Assembly: GCA_964448405.1 (NCBI GenBank)
Contig: CAYUVW010000024.1
Coordinates: 1 to 17,671, forward strand
Length of the DNA: 17,671 nucleotides
From: DAORHV01 sp964448405
GTDB lineage: Bacteria > Patescibacteriota > Gracilibacteria > Peribacterales > Peribacteraceae
Direction of reading: 5' to 3'
Below are positions 5,609-12,223 of this stretch, in pieces. A program made the position numbers and the translations under genes. The notes under the pieces were generated by a model. It saw nothing but the letters and a program-made list of their open reading frames with translations, did no database searches and was not told the DNA's origin. Position 1 is the stretch's first letter. Each line of letters starts with the position of its first letter.

Positions 5609-6817
5609 ATGAAACACTTGGAATCCTTCGCCGTCGACCGAGAGCTCATGCCCGTCAAGCGCGGGCTGGCCACCGCCGTGCTGACGGAAATTCAGGCCGT
5701 GCGCGCAAAATTCGGGGACAGTGAAAAAATCCTTGCCGCCTGCGACGGCATGGAAGCACTGGTACATGGTGGAGTGCCGGTCGACGTGCTGTGCAAGGCG
5801 CGGGTTGCGATCTTCAAAATGCTCAACAGCGACGACCGTAAGGCGGTGAAGCCGCACATCCGCAGTGGTGCCGCAGCGTTGCAGCAGGGTATCGATGCCA
5901 TGCGTTCCACCGACGGTGTGCGGTACCCCGACGTCATTCTTCCGTGCGAAATGCGCTGGTGCCCCGGTTCGCCGTGGTACTCGTTGTTCTACGACCACGA
6001 TGATCCGGAGCATGGCACGACCGGCGGCCCACACGTGTTTTTGGTTCGCCTTCCCAAGCCGATCACCTCGGACGGGAAGCCCTTGTCAGTGCAAGGCGTG
6101 CATAAATCCGGCCAGCTGAACATCGGCCGTGATCCCATCGTGCGCATTCACTCCGAGTGTCTGCTCGGCGATATCTTCGACCAGATGCGTTGCGGCTGCG
6201 GGCCGCAATTGGATGACTGCTTGGATGCCATCGAAGCACACGGCAGCGGCGGCATGTTCTATCACCGTGCCGAAGGCCGCGGAATGGGCCTGAGCGCAAA
6301 ATCTCAGTCCTTGCGCCGCCAGGAAGGACGCAACGAAGAGGGTGAATGGGTGGGCAAAGTCGGTACGGCCGAGGCCATGCGTGAGACCGGTTTCCCGGAA
6401 GCCGATTTCCGTGACTATACGTGGATCGGTCCCGCATTGCGCGGCGTTGGCTTGAAGAAATTCGGACTGTTGACGAACAACAAGCGCAAGCTGGGGTGGC
6501 TCATTGAACAAGGCTTCGACGTGCACCGCGTGGATGCCGCGGAAATCGCGCTCACGGAGGAAAATCTCATTGAGCTGCTCTGGAAAATCGCCGATCAGGA
6601 ATACGAAGATATTCCGTTCGCGCGCGTGGAAACGCTACTGCGTCCCCATCTGGATGCCATCCGTGCCGGACGAGCAACCGATGTCATCATCGTGGGTCAT
6701 CTCGTCACCATGCTGCGCAAAATCGAAGGCAGCCGGGCCAATTACATCGCACCAGAACTTCGCCGGGAAATCATCGCCATTGCCGGACAACTGAAGGTGC
6801 TGGCAGGCAAGAAATAG
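5609..6817 (+). CDS. GTP cyclohydrolase II family protein B, with Tyr-to-Leu change in the active site
   Basis: This 402-residue protein carries a GTP cyclohydrolase II core at about 140-310. It keeps the zinc cysteines C184, C195 and C197 (SEC-x10-CGC), HRAEGRG (219-225), Asp266 and Arg268 (E. coli RibA Asp126 and Arg128, in DFRDYT) and LLTNN (287-291). The catalytic tyrosine position (RibA Tyr105, 11 residues after EGR) is Leu235 in KSQSLRRQE. A known Streptomyces coelicolor paralogue with Met at this position releases the formyl-retaining pyrimidine instead of the usual product, so B may do likewise. Residues 1-135 form an N-terminal extension, helical at first, recalling the GTP_CH_N extension of some RibA paralogues and of the yeast uracil-catabolism protein Urc1. 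Residues 315-400 form a helical C-terminal extension. About 14 residues after Leu235 (the GEWVG region) are an insertion. It lies 48 bp after the RibD-like gene with its own promoter. Confidence 0.85.
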   Translation: MKHLESFAVDRELMPVKRGLATAVLTEIQAVRAKFGDSEKILAACDGMEALVHGGVPVDVLCKARVAIFKMLNSDDRKAVKPHIRSGAAALQQGIDAMRSTDGVRYPDVILPCEMRWCPGSPWYSLFYDHDDPEHGTTGGPHVFLVRLPKPITSDGKPLSVQGVHKSGQLNIGRDPIVRIHSECLLGDIFDQMRCGCGPQLDDCLDAIEAHGSGGMFYHRAEGRGMGLSAKSQSLRRQEGRNEEGEWVGKVGTAEAMRETGFPEADFRDYTWIGPALRGVGLKKFGLLTNNKRKLGWLIEQGFDVHRVDAAEIALTEENLIELLWKIADQEYEDIPFARVETLLRPHLDAIRAGRATDVIIVGHLVTMLRKIEGSRANYIAPELRREIIAIAGQLKVLAGKK

Positions 6818-6821
6818 CGTG

Positions 6822-6827
6822 TATCCT
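6822..6827 (+). promoter_or_regulatory. -10 element for the DUF167 gene
   Basis: TATCCT ends 6 bases before the ATG at 6834, which would put the start codon at the first transcribed base. No clear -35 is visible. It favours the ATG at 6834 over a GTG at 6819 that would lie upstream of the element. Confidence 0.45.
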
Positions 6828-6833
6828 GACAGC

Positions 6834-7100
6834 ATGTTCGCGATCCTCAAAAATACCTTGGCCGAGAGCGGATCTGTGACCTTCGAGGTGAAGGTGCATG
6901 CCGGCGCGCACAGCACGAAAGCCAAGGAAATTCTGGACAACGGCGTCTATAAAATCGATGTGGCGGCGGTGCGCGAAGACGGGAAAGCGAATGCGGAGCT
7001 GATTGATTTCCTAGCCGATGCATTCGGCGTGGCGAAATCGCACGTTGAAATTTTGTCCGGTCACACCAGCGGACAGAAGCGCATCAAAATTTCTCTTTAG
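6834..7100 (+). CDS. DUF167/YggU family protein
   Basis: DUF167 proteins are small alpha/beta proteins of unknown role found in most bacteria and in eukaryotes. This 88-residue member shows the family pattern: a strand with VTFEVKVHAGAHSTKA, the segment YKIDVAAVREDGKANAEL (family ends DGKAN), then LADAFGVAKSHVEILSGHTSGQKRIKI (family G-x-TSR-x-K). No signal or membrane segment is present. The start at 6834 was chosen because it fits the family length and sits just after a -10 element. It follows GTP cyclohydrolase B by 16 bp on the same strand and may share its transcript, but the family is often found beside unrelated genes. Its stop overlaps the stop of the convergent recombinase by 4 bp. 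Confidence 0.85.
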   Translation: MFAILKNTLAESGSVTFEVKVHAGAHSTKAKEILDNGVYKIDVAAVREDGKANAELIDFLADAFGVAKSHVEILSGHTSGQKRIKISL

Positions 7101-8017
7101 CGGTGGAACTGCTGATGGATTTCCTTCAGCCGCTTATTCGTTAAGTGCGTGTAAATCTGCGTGGTGGTAATGCTGGCATGTCCGAGCATTTCCTGCACCG
7201 AGCGAATGTCCGCGCCGTTGCGCAGCAACTCGGTGGCGAAGGTATGACGCAGCGTGTGCGGCGTCACTTTTTTCAAAATGCCGGCCTTCACGGTCAGCAT
7301 GCGCACAATCCGCTCAATGGCCTGCGGCTGCAGTCGGCGGCCCTCGTCGCCGACAATGTCTTTCTTGGAACGGTTGGAATTGCTCACGAACACCGGTTTC
7401 CAGTTGTCGGTGCGCGAGTCCAAATAACGCTTTACATGGTCGACCGATTCCACCGACAAGAACACGATGCGCGCCTTGCGGCCCTTGCCGACCACGCGGA
7501 ATTCGCGCTTGTCGAAGTTCACGTCGTCGCGGTTCAAATTACTCAGCTCACTCACGCGCAAGCCGGTGGAGTACAGCATGTGCAGTACGGCCAAATCGCG
7601 CAGGCCGTTTCGTTTGGTGGGGTCGGCGGCGGCGAAGATTTCATCCAGCTCTTCGCGGGAGAGTACGTCCACCTGGCGGCCGGGGACTTTGGGCAGTTCG
7701 ATTTTCTCTGCCGAGATCGTCTTCACGTCGTTTTTTGCCAAGTGTTTCAAGAGCGACCGCAGCGCGATGAGGTGGTATTGCTGTGTTTTAATATTCAGTG
7801 TCACGCCCTGACCGGGTTGCTCCATGCGGTGCAAGTGCAGACGGTAGTCGCGGATCATATCCGATGAAATATCCGACACGTCCATGGTCGGTTTGGCGAA
7901 CTGCTCGAAGCGTCGCAGGTAGTGGCGGTAGTTCTCCACCGTTTTCTTGCTCTGATATTTGCCCACCTCGCAGTGCGTCAGGAAATCGTAGATGGCGTCT
8001 TTGAGTTGCATCGGCAT
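7097..8017 (-). CDS. Xer-type tyrosine site-specific recombinase
   Basis: Tyrosine recombinases of the Xer group resolve chromosome dimers at a dif site near the replication terminus. With the start at 8017 the protein has 306 residues, the normal Xer length. Residues 1-100 form the SAM-like DNA-binding domain (TVENYRHYLRRFEQF). The catalytic set is complete: Arg154 (TGLRVSEL), Lys178 (VGKGRKARI), His254 and Arg257 (TPHTLRHTFA), His280 (LGHASITTT) and Tyr289 (IYTHL). The frame stays open upstream, but the extra 41 residues look unlike the family and the -10 element lies just 5 bases before 8017; ATG 8011 is an equally possible start. There are no phage or integron genes around, so a housekeeping Xer is more likely than a mobile-element integrase. 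No dif-like site was found in this window. Confidence 0.88.
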   Translation of the reverse strand: MPMQLKDAIYDFLTHCEVGKYQSKKTVENYRHYLRRFEQFAKPTMDVSDISSDMIRDYRLHLHRMEQPGQGVTLNIKTQQYHLIALRSLLKHLAKNDVKTISAEKIELPKVPGRQVDVLSREELDEIFAAADPTKRNGLRDLAVLHMLYSTGLRVSELSNLNRDDVNFDKREFRVVGKGRKARIVFLSVESVDHVKRYLDSRTDNWKPVFVSNSNRSKKDIVGDEGRRLQPQAIERIVRMLTVKAGILKKVTPHTLRHTFATELLRNGADIRSVQEMLGHASITTTQIYTHLTNKRLKEIHQQFHR

Positions 8018-8021
8018 CCGG

Positions 8022-8028
8022 TAGGATA
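8022..8028. promoter_or_regulatory. Shared bidirectional -10 element between recombinase and methyltransferase genes
   Basis: TAGGATA reads TAGGAT (8022-8027) towards the methyltransferase ATG at 8038, with 10 bases between. It reads TATCCT (8028-8023) towards the recombinase ATG at 8017, with 5 bases between. TTGAGT at 8001-8006 is a possible plus-strand -35 (15-base spacer). One seven-base block thus serves both directions, and only 20 bp separate the two start codons. Confidence 0.5.
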
Positions 8029-8037
8029 CATTGTCAG

Positions 8038-8661
8038 ATGCCTCGGACGAATCAAGAAGTCTGGCAAAACAAGTGGTCCGGCCGTAATGAGCCGGTGAAT
8101 GCGTTTGCCCGCAGCGCAGTGCGCACGCTGGGAAAGACAAACGGGAGCCGCTTGCTTGATCTGGGTTGCGGGCGTGGCGTGGACTCGGTGTTCTTCGCCC
8201 AGCACGGATTCAGCGTCACCGCCGTCGATTTTTCCCCGAGCGGCATAGTCGAATTGCAGCGCGATCTGGATGCCTGCGGACTGGAGGCCGTGCAGCCGTT
8301 GTTGCACGACATCAGTATGACATTGCCGTTTGCGGACCGGTCCTTCGATGCAGTCTATGCGCATCTTTCGGTGCATTATTTCGATGACGCCGTGACGCGG
8401 TCGGTGTTTGCCGAGATGCGGAGAGTCTTAAGGCCCGGCGGATTTTTATTCGTGAAATGTAAATCGGTCGATGACTGTTTGTATGGCGTCGGTGAACAGA
8501 TTGGCCCCGACATGTTCCGTTCGGACCACACGCGGCATTTCTTCAGCCGCGACTATCTGCAGTCGATGCTGAGCGAATTCGATATTGTTTCATTGCGCAA
8601 ATCCAGCGCCGCGTATCACGGCAAACGCTCGGCGTTCGTCCAGGCGGTGGCGACTGCGTAA
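8038..8661 (+). CDS. Class I SAM-dependent methyltransferase (TehB/UbiE-like fold)
   Basis: The 207-residue protein has the Rossmann methyltransferase fold: motif I LLDLGCGRGVDS (39-50), an acidic residue at the end of the second strand (Asp64 in VTAVDFS) that would bind the SAM ribose, the FADRSFDAVYAHLSVHYF segment around the fourth strand, and RRVLRPGGFLFVK. Overall it resembles small-molecule methyltransferases such as TehB-like proteins. The substrate cannot be told from sequence. The start at 8038 follows a -10 element by 10 bases. It is divergent from the recombinase, and its stop codon abuts that of the convergent fpg gene with no intergenic base. Confidence 0.85.
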   Translation: MPRTNQEVWQNKWSGRNEPVNAFARSAVRTLGKTNGSRLLDLGCGRGVDSVFFAQHGFSVTAVDFSPSGIVELQRDLDACGLEAVQPLLHDISMTLPFADRSFDAVYAHLSVHYFDDAVTRSVFAEMRRVLRPGGFLFVKCKSVDDCLYGVGEQIGPDMFRSDHTRHFFSRDYLQSMLSEFDIVSLRKSSAAYHGKRSAFVQAVATA

Positions 8662-9474
8662 TTACCGCTGGCACTTCGGACACCATGCCGTCGTGCGCTG
8701 GGCCTGCACGCACGATTTCAAGATTGTTCCGCAGACACGGCACGGTTCTCCCGCGCGGCCGTACACGAACAGATCATCAATCGTCTGACCCGGTTTACCG
8801 AACAGGTCCGAGAAATCCGAAATGCTGGTGCCCATGTTGCGCAGACCTTTTTCCAGCGATTCGCGCATGCCGTCGTAGATCGCCTTCCGCTCGCTTGGCT
8901 TCAGCGTCTTGGCCGCACGACGCGGGTCGATCTTTGCCACGAAACAGGCTTCTTGGGCGTAAATATTGCCGACTCCGGCCACGAATGCCTGGTCCATCAA
9001 CAGTTCTTTTATTTGGCGCTTGGGGCGCTTTGCGAGCCGCGTCTCGAACTCGGCGAACGATATCTCCAACGCCTCGGGTCCAAGCGCCTTGATGGACGGA
9101 TGGTTCAGCGCCTCGATGGTCGGCATCACCAGTGCGCGGCCGAGCGTGCGCGGGTCGTTGAAGACGATCACGACATCATCCGTGTGGAACCGAATGCGTT
9201 CGAATTTGAGCGGCGTGTCGTCGTGCTTGCGGATGGCCAGACGTCCGCTCATTTTCAAATGCAGAATGAGCGTCGTACCGTTGTCCAGTTCGGCCAGCAT
9301 GTACTTGCCGCGCCGCCAGATGCCTTTCACCGTGCGCTTCCGCACGGCTTTCTCGAACCGCTTCGCGTCACCGACCATGTTGGCGCGTAGCACTTCCACG
9401 TCCACGATCAAACGTCTCACCAGAAAAGGGGAGACCGACCGCACGGTGGTTTCGACTTCGGGCAGTTCGGGCAT
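8662..9474 (-). CDS. mutM: Formamidopyrimidine-DNA glycosylase (Fpg/MutM)
   Basis: Fpg removes oxidised purines such as 8-oxoguanine and formamidopyrimidines from DNA and nicks the backbone. At 270 residues it has normal length. All family marks are present: N-terminal PELPEVE with the catalytic Pro (residue 2 before Met removal) and Glu3, Lys57 (RRGKYML), the FNDPRTLGR segment, DQAFVAGVGNIYAQEA (161-176) and the C-terminal zinc finger C245, C248, C265 and C268, ending TTAWCPKCQ. The start at 9474 is fixed by the required N-terminal proline. It lies 10 bp after the DsbA-like gene on the same strand, with no ribosome binding site in the gap, so it is probably co-transcribed with it. Identification is secure. 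Confidence 0.97.
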   Translation of the reverse strand: MPELPEVETTVRSVSPFLVRRLIVDVEVLRANMVGDAKRFEKAVRKRTVKGIWRRGKYMLAELDNGTTLILHLKMSGRLAIRKHDDTPLKFERIRFHTDDVVIVFNDPRTLGRALVMPTIEALNHPSIKALGPEALEISFAEFETRLAKRPKRQIKELLMDQAFVAGVGNIYAQEACFVAKIDPRRAAKTLKPSERKAIYDGMRESLEKGLRNMGTSISDFSDLFGKPGQTIDDLFVYGRAGEPCRVCGTILKSCVQAQRTTAWCPKCQR

Positions 9475-9484
9475 GGGTGGCGGA

Positions 9485-10270
9485 TTACTTCGCGTCGCGG
9501 ATGGCCTTGTCGATCATCGTTTTCAGTTCACCTTGCGGCACGATGCCGCTCCATACGGTCGTGCCGATGCTGAATGCCGGAATGCGGTCGACCACGTTGC
9601 CGTTCGGCAACGTATAACTTCCTTCGGCGACGCTCATGTTCTGCATGCAGGTTTTAAATTGGGTTTGGTCGATGGGTAGCGTTTTGGCAAACGCAAAAAT
9701 CGGCGGATCCGTTTGCGGCACGTTGCTGAGCAAGAACGCATCCATGGCCGGGAAGACGTTTTGTACGCCAGCGCACAGCGCGGCTTGGCCCATGCGTTTG
9801 CCAGCCGGCGTCATAGCGACGAAAATACGTTCAATACCGAGAGAACCTTTCGCAACGTACGTTTCATCGATCCAGCGACGCTCCTGCTGCGCGTGTTGAC
9901 GACAGTACTCGCAGTCATAATCGAACAATTCCATCATGCGCGGCGGGCCGTCTTTTTCGGGGGTATTGCCAAAGCCGATGGTACTCACGAGCAGATGCCC
10001 CGTCACCGATGTCGGCTGGTCCTGGACTGGAACTTCCAAGCTGTCCGTGGTTGTGGGTGCCGGGTCTGCCACAAACCCGTCCACCAACGCACCAGACAAC
10101 GCACTCGAAGACGTTGCGATGGAAGAAGTGACTGCGGCACTGGAAGCTTGCGTGAGCGCGCCGCTATCCGTTTGTACCGTTTCAGGCGTGGTCCCGGTTT
10201 GCACCGTGCATGCACCGAAGACGCAGCATGTTGTGATTATTGCCGGAAGTGAGAGAACGGAGAACTTCAT
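9485..10270 (-). CDS. DsbA-like thioredoxin-fold lipoprotein
   Basis: DsbA-type proteins form or exchange disulfides in exported proteins. With the start at 10270 the protein has 261 residues: an N-terminal hydrophobic segment ending VFGAC, a possible lipobox with Cys21 as the lipid anchor (Phe at -3 is atypical), then a Ser/Thr/Ala-rich linker of about 60 residues (30-90) that would span the envelope, then a thioredoxin-like domain with redox motif CEYC (120-123) in ELFDYDCEYCRQH and the cis-proline at 231 (DRIPAFSIG). A longer frame extends upstream to 10507 but runs antisense through the start of the next gene and lacks family similarity. It is the first gene of a minus-strand unit with fpg and divergent from the WecG/TagA-like gene. 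Substrate proteins are unknown; two further Cys (166, 208) lie in the helical insert. Confidence 0.88.
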   Translation of the reverse strand: MKFSVLSLPAIITTCCVFGACTVQTGTTPETVQTDSGALTQASSAAVTSSIATSSSALSGALVDGFVADPAPTTTDSLEVPVQDQPTSVTGHLLVSTIGFGNTPEKDGPPRMMELFDYDCEYCRQHAQQERRWIDETYVAKGSLGIERIFVAMTPAGKRMGQAALCAGVQNVFPAMDAFLLSNVPQTDPPIFAFAKTLPIDQTQFKTCMQNMSVAEGSYTLPNGNVVDRIPAFSIGTTVWSGIVPQGELKTMIDKAIRDAK

Positions 10271-10280
10271 GCGCTTGGCG

Positions 10281-10286
10281 AGTGTA
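10281..10286 (-). promoter_or_regulatory. -10 element for the DsbA-like/fpg unit
   Basis: TACACT on the minus strand (10286-10281), 10 bases before the ATG at 10270. No strong -35 is seen. The distance matches other gene starts in the window. Confidence 0.4.
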
Positions 10287-10297
10287 CGACTCTGCCG

Positions 10298-10325
10298 TTG
10301 CGTAAGCCAGAGTTTGCTTGATAAT
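10298..10325 (+). promoter_or_regulatory. Promoter for the WecG/TagA-like gene
   Basis: TTGCGT at 10298-10303, a 16-base spacer and GATAAT at 10320-10325. The ATG at 10334 is 8 bases after the -10. No ribosome binding site is present. Confidence 0.6.
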
Positions 10326-10333
10326 GGACGCAC

Positions 10334-11056
10334 ATGCAGCCCAGGGTTTCCATTCTCGGCGTTCCGGTCGATGCGGTTACGCGTAGAGAAGCGGTGAGTT
10401 GCATCGGCAATATGCTGCGCTCCAACACACAGCATCATGTCGCGACGCCGAATCCCGAAATGCTCGTAGAAGCGTCCAAGAACAAGCAGCTGTTTGCCGT
10501 ACTGCAACAGACTGCATTGAATGTGCCGGATGGCACGGGATTACTATGGGCCGCACGCCGGGCCGGAACGCCCTTGCCGCAACGCGTTACCGGGGTGGAT
10601 GTCATGACCGACGTTTGTTGTGCGAACAACGGGCCTGTGTTTTTGCTGGGCGCGATTCCGGGGATTGCCGAACATGCCGCTGACGCATTGAAGAAGAAGA
10701 ATCCAGCACTGGTCATCGCCGGTACATTTGCAGGTTCGCCCAAGCCGGAACAGGAACAGGAAATCATCGACATGGTGAATGCATCGGGGGCGACGCTCTT
10801 GTTCGTTGCGTACGGTGCGCCGAAGCAGGAACTGTGGATTGCGCGCAACTTGGCCCGCATGCCTTCCGTGCGGGTAGCCATGGGTGTTGGTGGTGCGTTC
10901 GATTTTCTATCCGGTTTGCGCAAACGTGCGCCGACCTGGATGCAGCAATGGGGTGTGGAGTGGGTGTGGCGACTGTTGCAAGAACCTCACCGCTTGGGGC
11001 GTATTCTGGTTGCCACGGTGGTGTTCCCCAGGAAAGTTCTCAGCACGAGGCGCTAA
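10334..11056 (+). CDS. WecG/TagA/CpsF family glycosyltransferase (GT26)
   Basis: GT26 enzymes transfer N-acetylmannosamine or a related sugar from a UDP donor to lipid-linked GlcNAc, an early step for teichoic-acid linkage units (TagA) or enterobacterial common antigen (WecG). The 240-residue protein has the family marks: VSILGVPVDAVTRREAV at the start, ATPNPEMLVEA (37-47), NVPDGTGLLWA with Asp66 as the probable catalytic base, RVTGVDVM, FLLGA, and LLFVAYGAPKQELWI, then the GVGGAFDFLSG loop and a C-terminal RAPTWMQQWGVEWVWRLLQEP segment. The basic C-terminus probably holds it at the membrane. It precedes glycan genes and pairs logically with the UDP-GlcNAc 2-epimerase at 14147, which would make its donor. 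Its stop overlaps that of the next, convergent gene by 4 bp. Confidence 0.93.
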   Translation: MQPRVSILGVPVDAVTRREAVSCIGNMLRSNTQHHVATPNPEMLVEASKNKQLFAVLQQTALNVPDGTGLLWAARRAGTPLPQRVTGVDVMTDVCCANNGPVFLLGAIPGIAEHAADALKKKNPALVIAGTFAGSPKPEQEQEIIDMVNASGATLLFVAYGAPKQELWIARNLARMPSVRVAMGVGGAFDFLSGLRKRAPTWMQQWGVEWVWRLLQEPHRLGRILVATVVFPRKVLSTRR

Positions 11057-11403
11057 AGCGTGTCGCCGTGCATGATTTTGAGTTCCAGCGTCTCCCACGG
11101 CTTGGTTGGGCTGACGCGCATGTAGTACGAATGTGCATCGGTGGTTACGACGAATGCCGAACCCACGATTTCCTGGCGCGCCGGCAACTCCTCCACGTCG
11201 CCGATGATCTCCACGGGGTGATCTTCGCTGAACAACTGCATGACGACGGGTACGGTTACACGCTCGGCAACCAATGCGCTCTTCAAATTTAACGTGCCGC
11301 GACCGATGACCGCAGCAGCCACCACCATGGTGGCAGAAAGCAACAACGCAATAACGACGGTCTGGCCGTAATTTTTATGGTGTGTGAGTTTTTCGAGATC
11401 CAT
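11053..11403 (-). CDS. Hypothetical small membrane-anchored protein, 116 aa
   Basis: I do not recognise this protein. After a short basic N-terminus (MDLEKLTHHKNYGQ) one hydrophobic segment at about 14-34 should cross the membrane, and the remaining 80 residues look like a small strand-rich domain on the outer face. It has no cysteines. The topology resembles accessory subunits of envelope or pilus-like assemblies, but nothing more specific can be said. The start at 11403 was chosen because it gives the usual N-terminal anchor and follows an extended -10 element; a longer frame runs back to 11715 through the convincing phosphoglycerate mutase gene and is rejected. It is convergent with the WecG/TagA-like gene and divergent from phosphoglycerate mutase. 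Confidence 0.7.
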   Translation of the reverse strand: MDLEKLTHHKNYGQTVVIALLLSATMVVAAAVIGRGTLNLKSALVAERVTVPVVMQLFSEDHPVEIIGDVEELPARQEIVGSAFVVTTDAHSYYMRVSPTKPWETLELKIMHGDTL

Positions 11404-11407
11404 ATTT

Positions 11408-11419
11408 CTCCTTAGTATA
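11408..11419 (-). promoter_or_regulatory. Extended -10 promoter with an AAGGAG run for the 116-aa gene
   Basis: TATACT on the minus strand (11419-11414), preceded by TGC, is directly followed by AAGGAG (11413-11408), then AAAT and the ATG at 11403. This is the only clear Shine-Dalgarno-like run at a gene start in the window. If transcription starts about 7 bases after the -10, most of it would not be in the mRNA. Confidence 0.6.
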
Positions 11420-11449
11420 GCAGATTTTGCCCTTTCGAGACAGTGACGC

Positions 11450-11478
11450 TTCCGTCGGTCGGGTGAGCCGTGTAGAAT
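11450..11478 (+). promoter_or_regulatory. Promoter for phosphoglycerate mutase
   Basis: TAGAAT at 11473-11478, with a weak TTCCGT at 11450-11455 (17-base spacer). Seven bases separate the -10 from the ATG at 11486, which predicts a leaderless mRNA. Confidence 0.5.
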
Positions 11479-11485
11479 CTGCGCC

Positions 11486-12145
11486 ATGTCTTCTCTTGTT
11501 CTCATCCGCCACGGCCAGTCTCTTTGGAATCTTGAAAACCGGTTTACCGGTTGGACCGATGTTCCGCTCACCGAGCGGGGAGCAGCCGATGCCGCATTGA
11601 CCGGCAAGGCGCTGAAAGATTTCACCTTCGATGCTGCATTTACGTCGCGCTTGAAGCGCGCCAACGACACACTCAGCACCGTGCTGAAGGCCATGGGCGC
11701 CAAGGATGTTCCCACCGAATTCGATTCCGCACTGAACGAGCGCCACTACGGAGATTTGCAGGGTCTCAACAAAGCCGAGACCGCCGCCAAGTACGGCGCA
11801 GATCAGGTGAAGCTCTGGCGCCGCAGCTACGACACGCGTCCGCCGAACGGCGAAAGCATGGCCGATTGCGAGCGCCGCACGTTGCCCTTCTTTTTGCAGT
11901 ACGTTTTGCCGTTGGTGCAGTCCGGGAAGAACGTGATCATCGCCGCCCACGGTAACAGCCTGCGTCCCATCATGAAGTACTTGGAGAAGCTGACGCCCGA
12001 AGACGCCTCCGGCATGGAAATCGGCTTGGTCACGCCCTACGTCTACACATTCGAAGGTGACGAAATGGTGAACAAGAAGGTTCTGGACGTTCCTGGAATC
12101 CAGAAGACGCAGGACGCCTCCGCAAAGGCTCCGGGCGCCAAATAA
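11486..12145 (+). CDS. gpmA: 2,3-bisphosphoglycerate-dependent phosphoglycerate mutase
   Basis: GpmA interconverts 3- and 2-phosphoglycerate in lower glycolysis through a phosphohistidine. The 219-residue protein shows the whole family pattern: LIRHGQSLWN with the phosphorylated His9, RFTGWTDVPLTE, the TSRLKRA segment, ALNERHYGDLQG with the acid Glu85, QVKLWRRSYDTRPPNGES (107-124), and IIAAHGNSLR with the second catalytic His155. Those features separate it from cobalamin-phosphatase-like relatives. The last 20 residues (TQDASAKAPGAK) are low-complexity and probably disordered. It sits alone between glycan genes, with its own promoter and an untranscribed-looking gap of 78 bp before the next gene, so it does not seem to be part of a glycolytic operon. 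Confidence 0.95.
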   Translation: MSSLVLIRHGQSLWNLENRFTGWTDVPLTERGAADAALTGKALKDFTFDAAFTSRLKRANDTLSTVLKAMGAKDVPTEFDSALNERHYGDLQGLNKAETAAKYGADQVKLWRRSYDTRPPNGESMADCERRTLPFFLQYVLPLVQSGKNVIIAAHGNSLRPIMKYLEKLTPEDASGMEIGLVTPYVYTFEGDEMVNKKVLDVPGIQKTQDASAKAPGAK

Positions 12146-12206
12146 CCGCAGAAGTCCACACTCTGGAACCACAGGTTTCCGCCTGGGGAGAAGGTATGTT
12201 TTGTGG

Positions 12207-12212
12207 TATACT
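12207..12212 (+). promoter_or_regulatory. Extended -10 promoter for the GT87-like gene
   Basis: TATACT preceded by TGG, 11 bases before the ATG at 12224. No clear -35 is seen, which fits an extended -10 promoter. Confidence 0.5.
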
Positions 12213-12223
12213 GATGGGATTCT

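Noticed and set aside
7097..8017. Recombinase as a sign of a mobile element or integron
   Set aside because: No attachment repeats, cassettes or phage genes are nearby, the base composition matches its neighbours, and the length and motifs fit a housekeeping Xer.
12146..12223. Terminator after phosphoglycerate mutase (CCACAGG ... CCTGGGG)
   Set aside because: The stem is short with a mismatch and no T run follows it.
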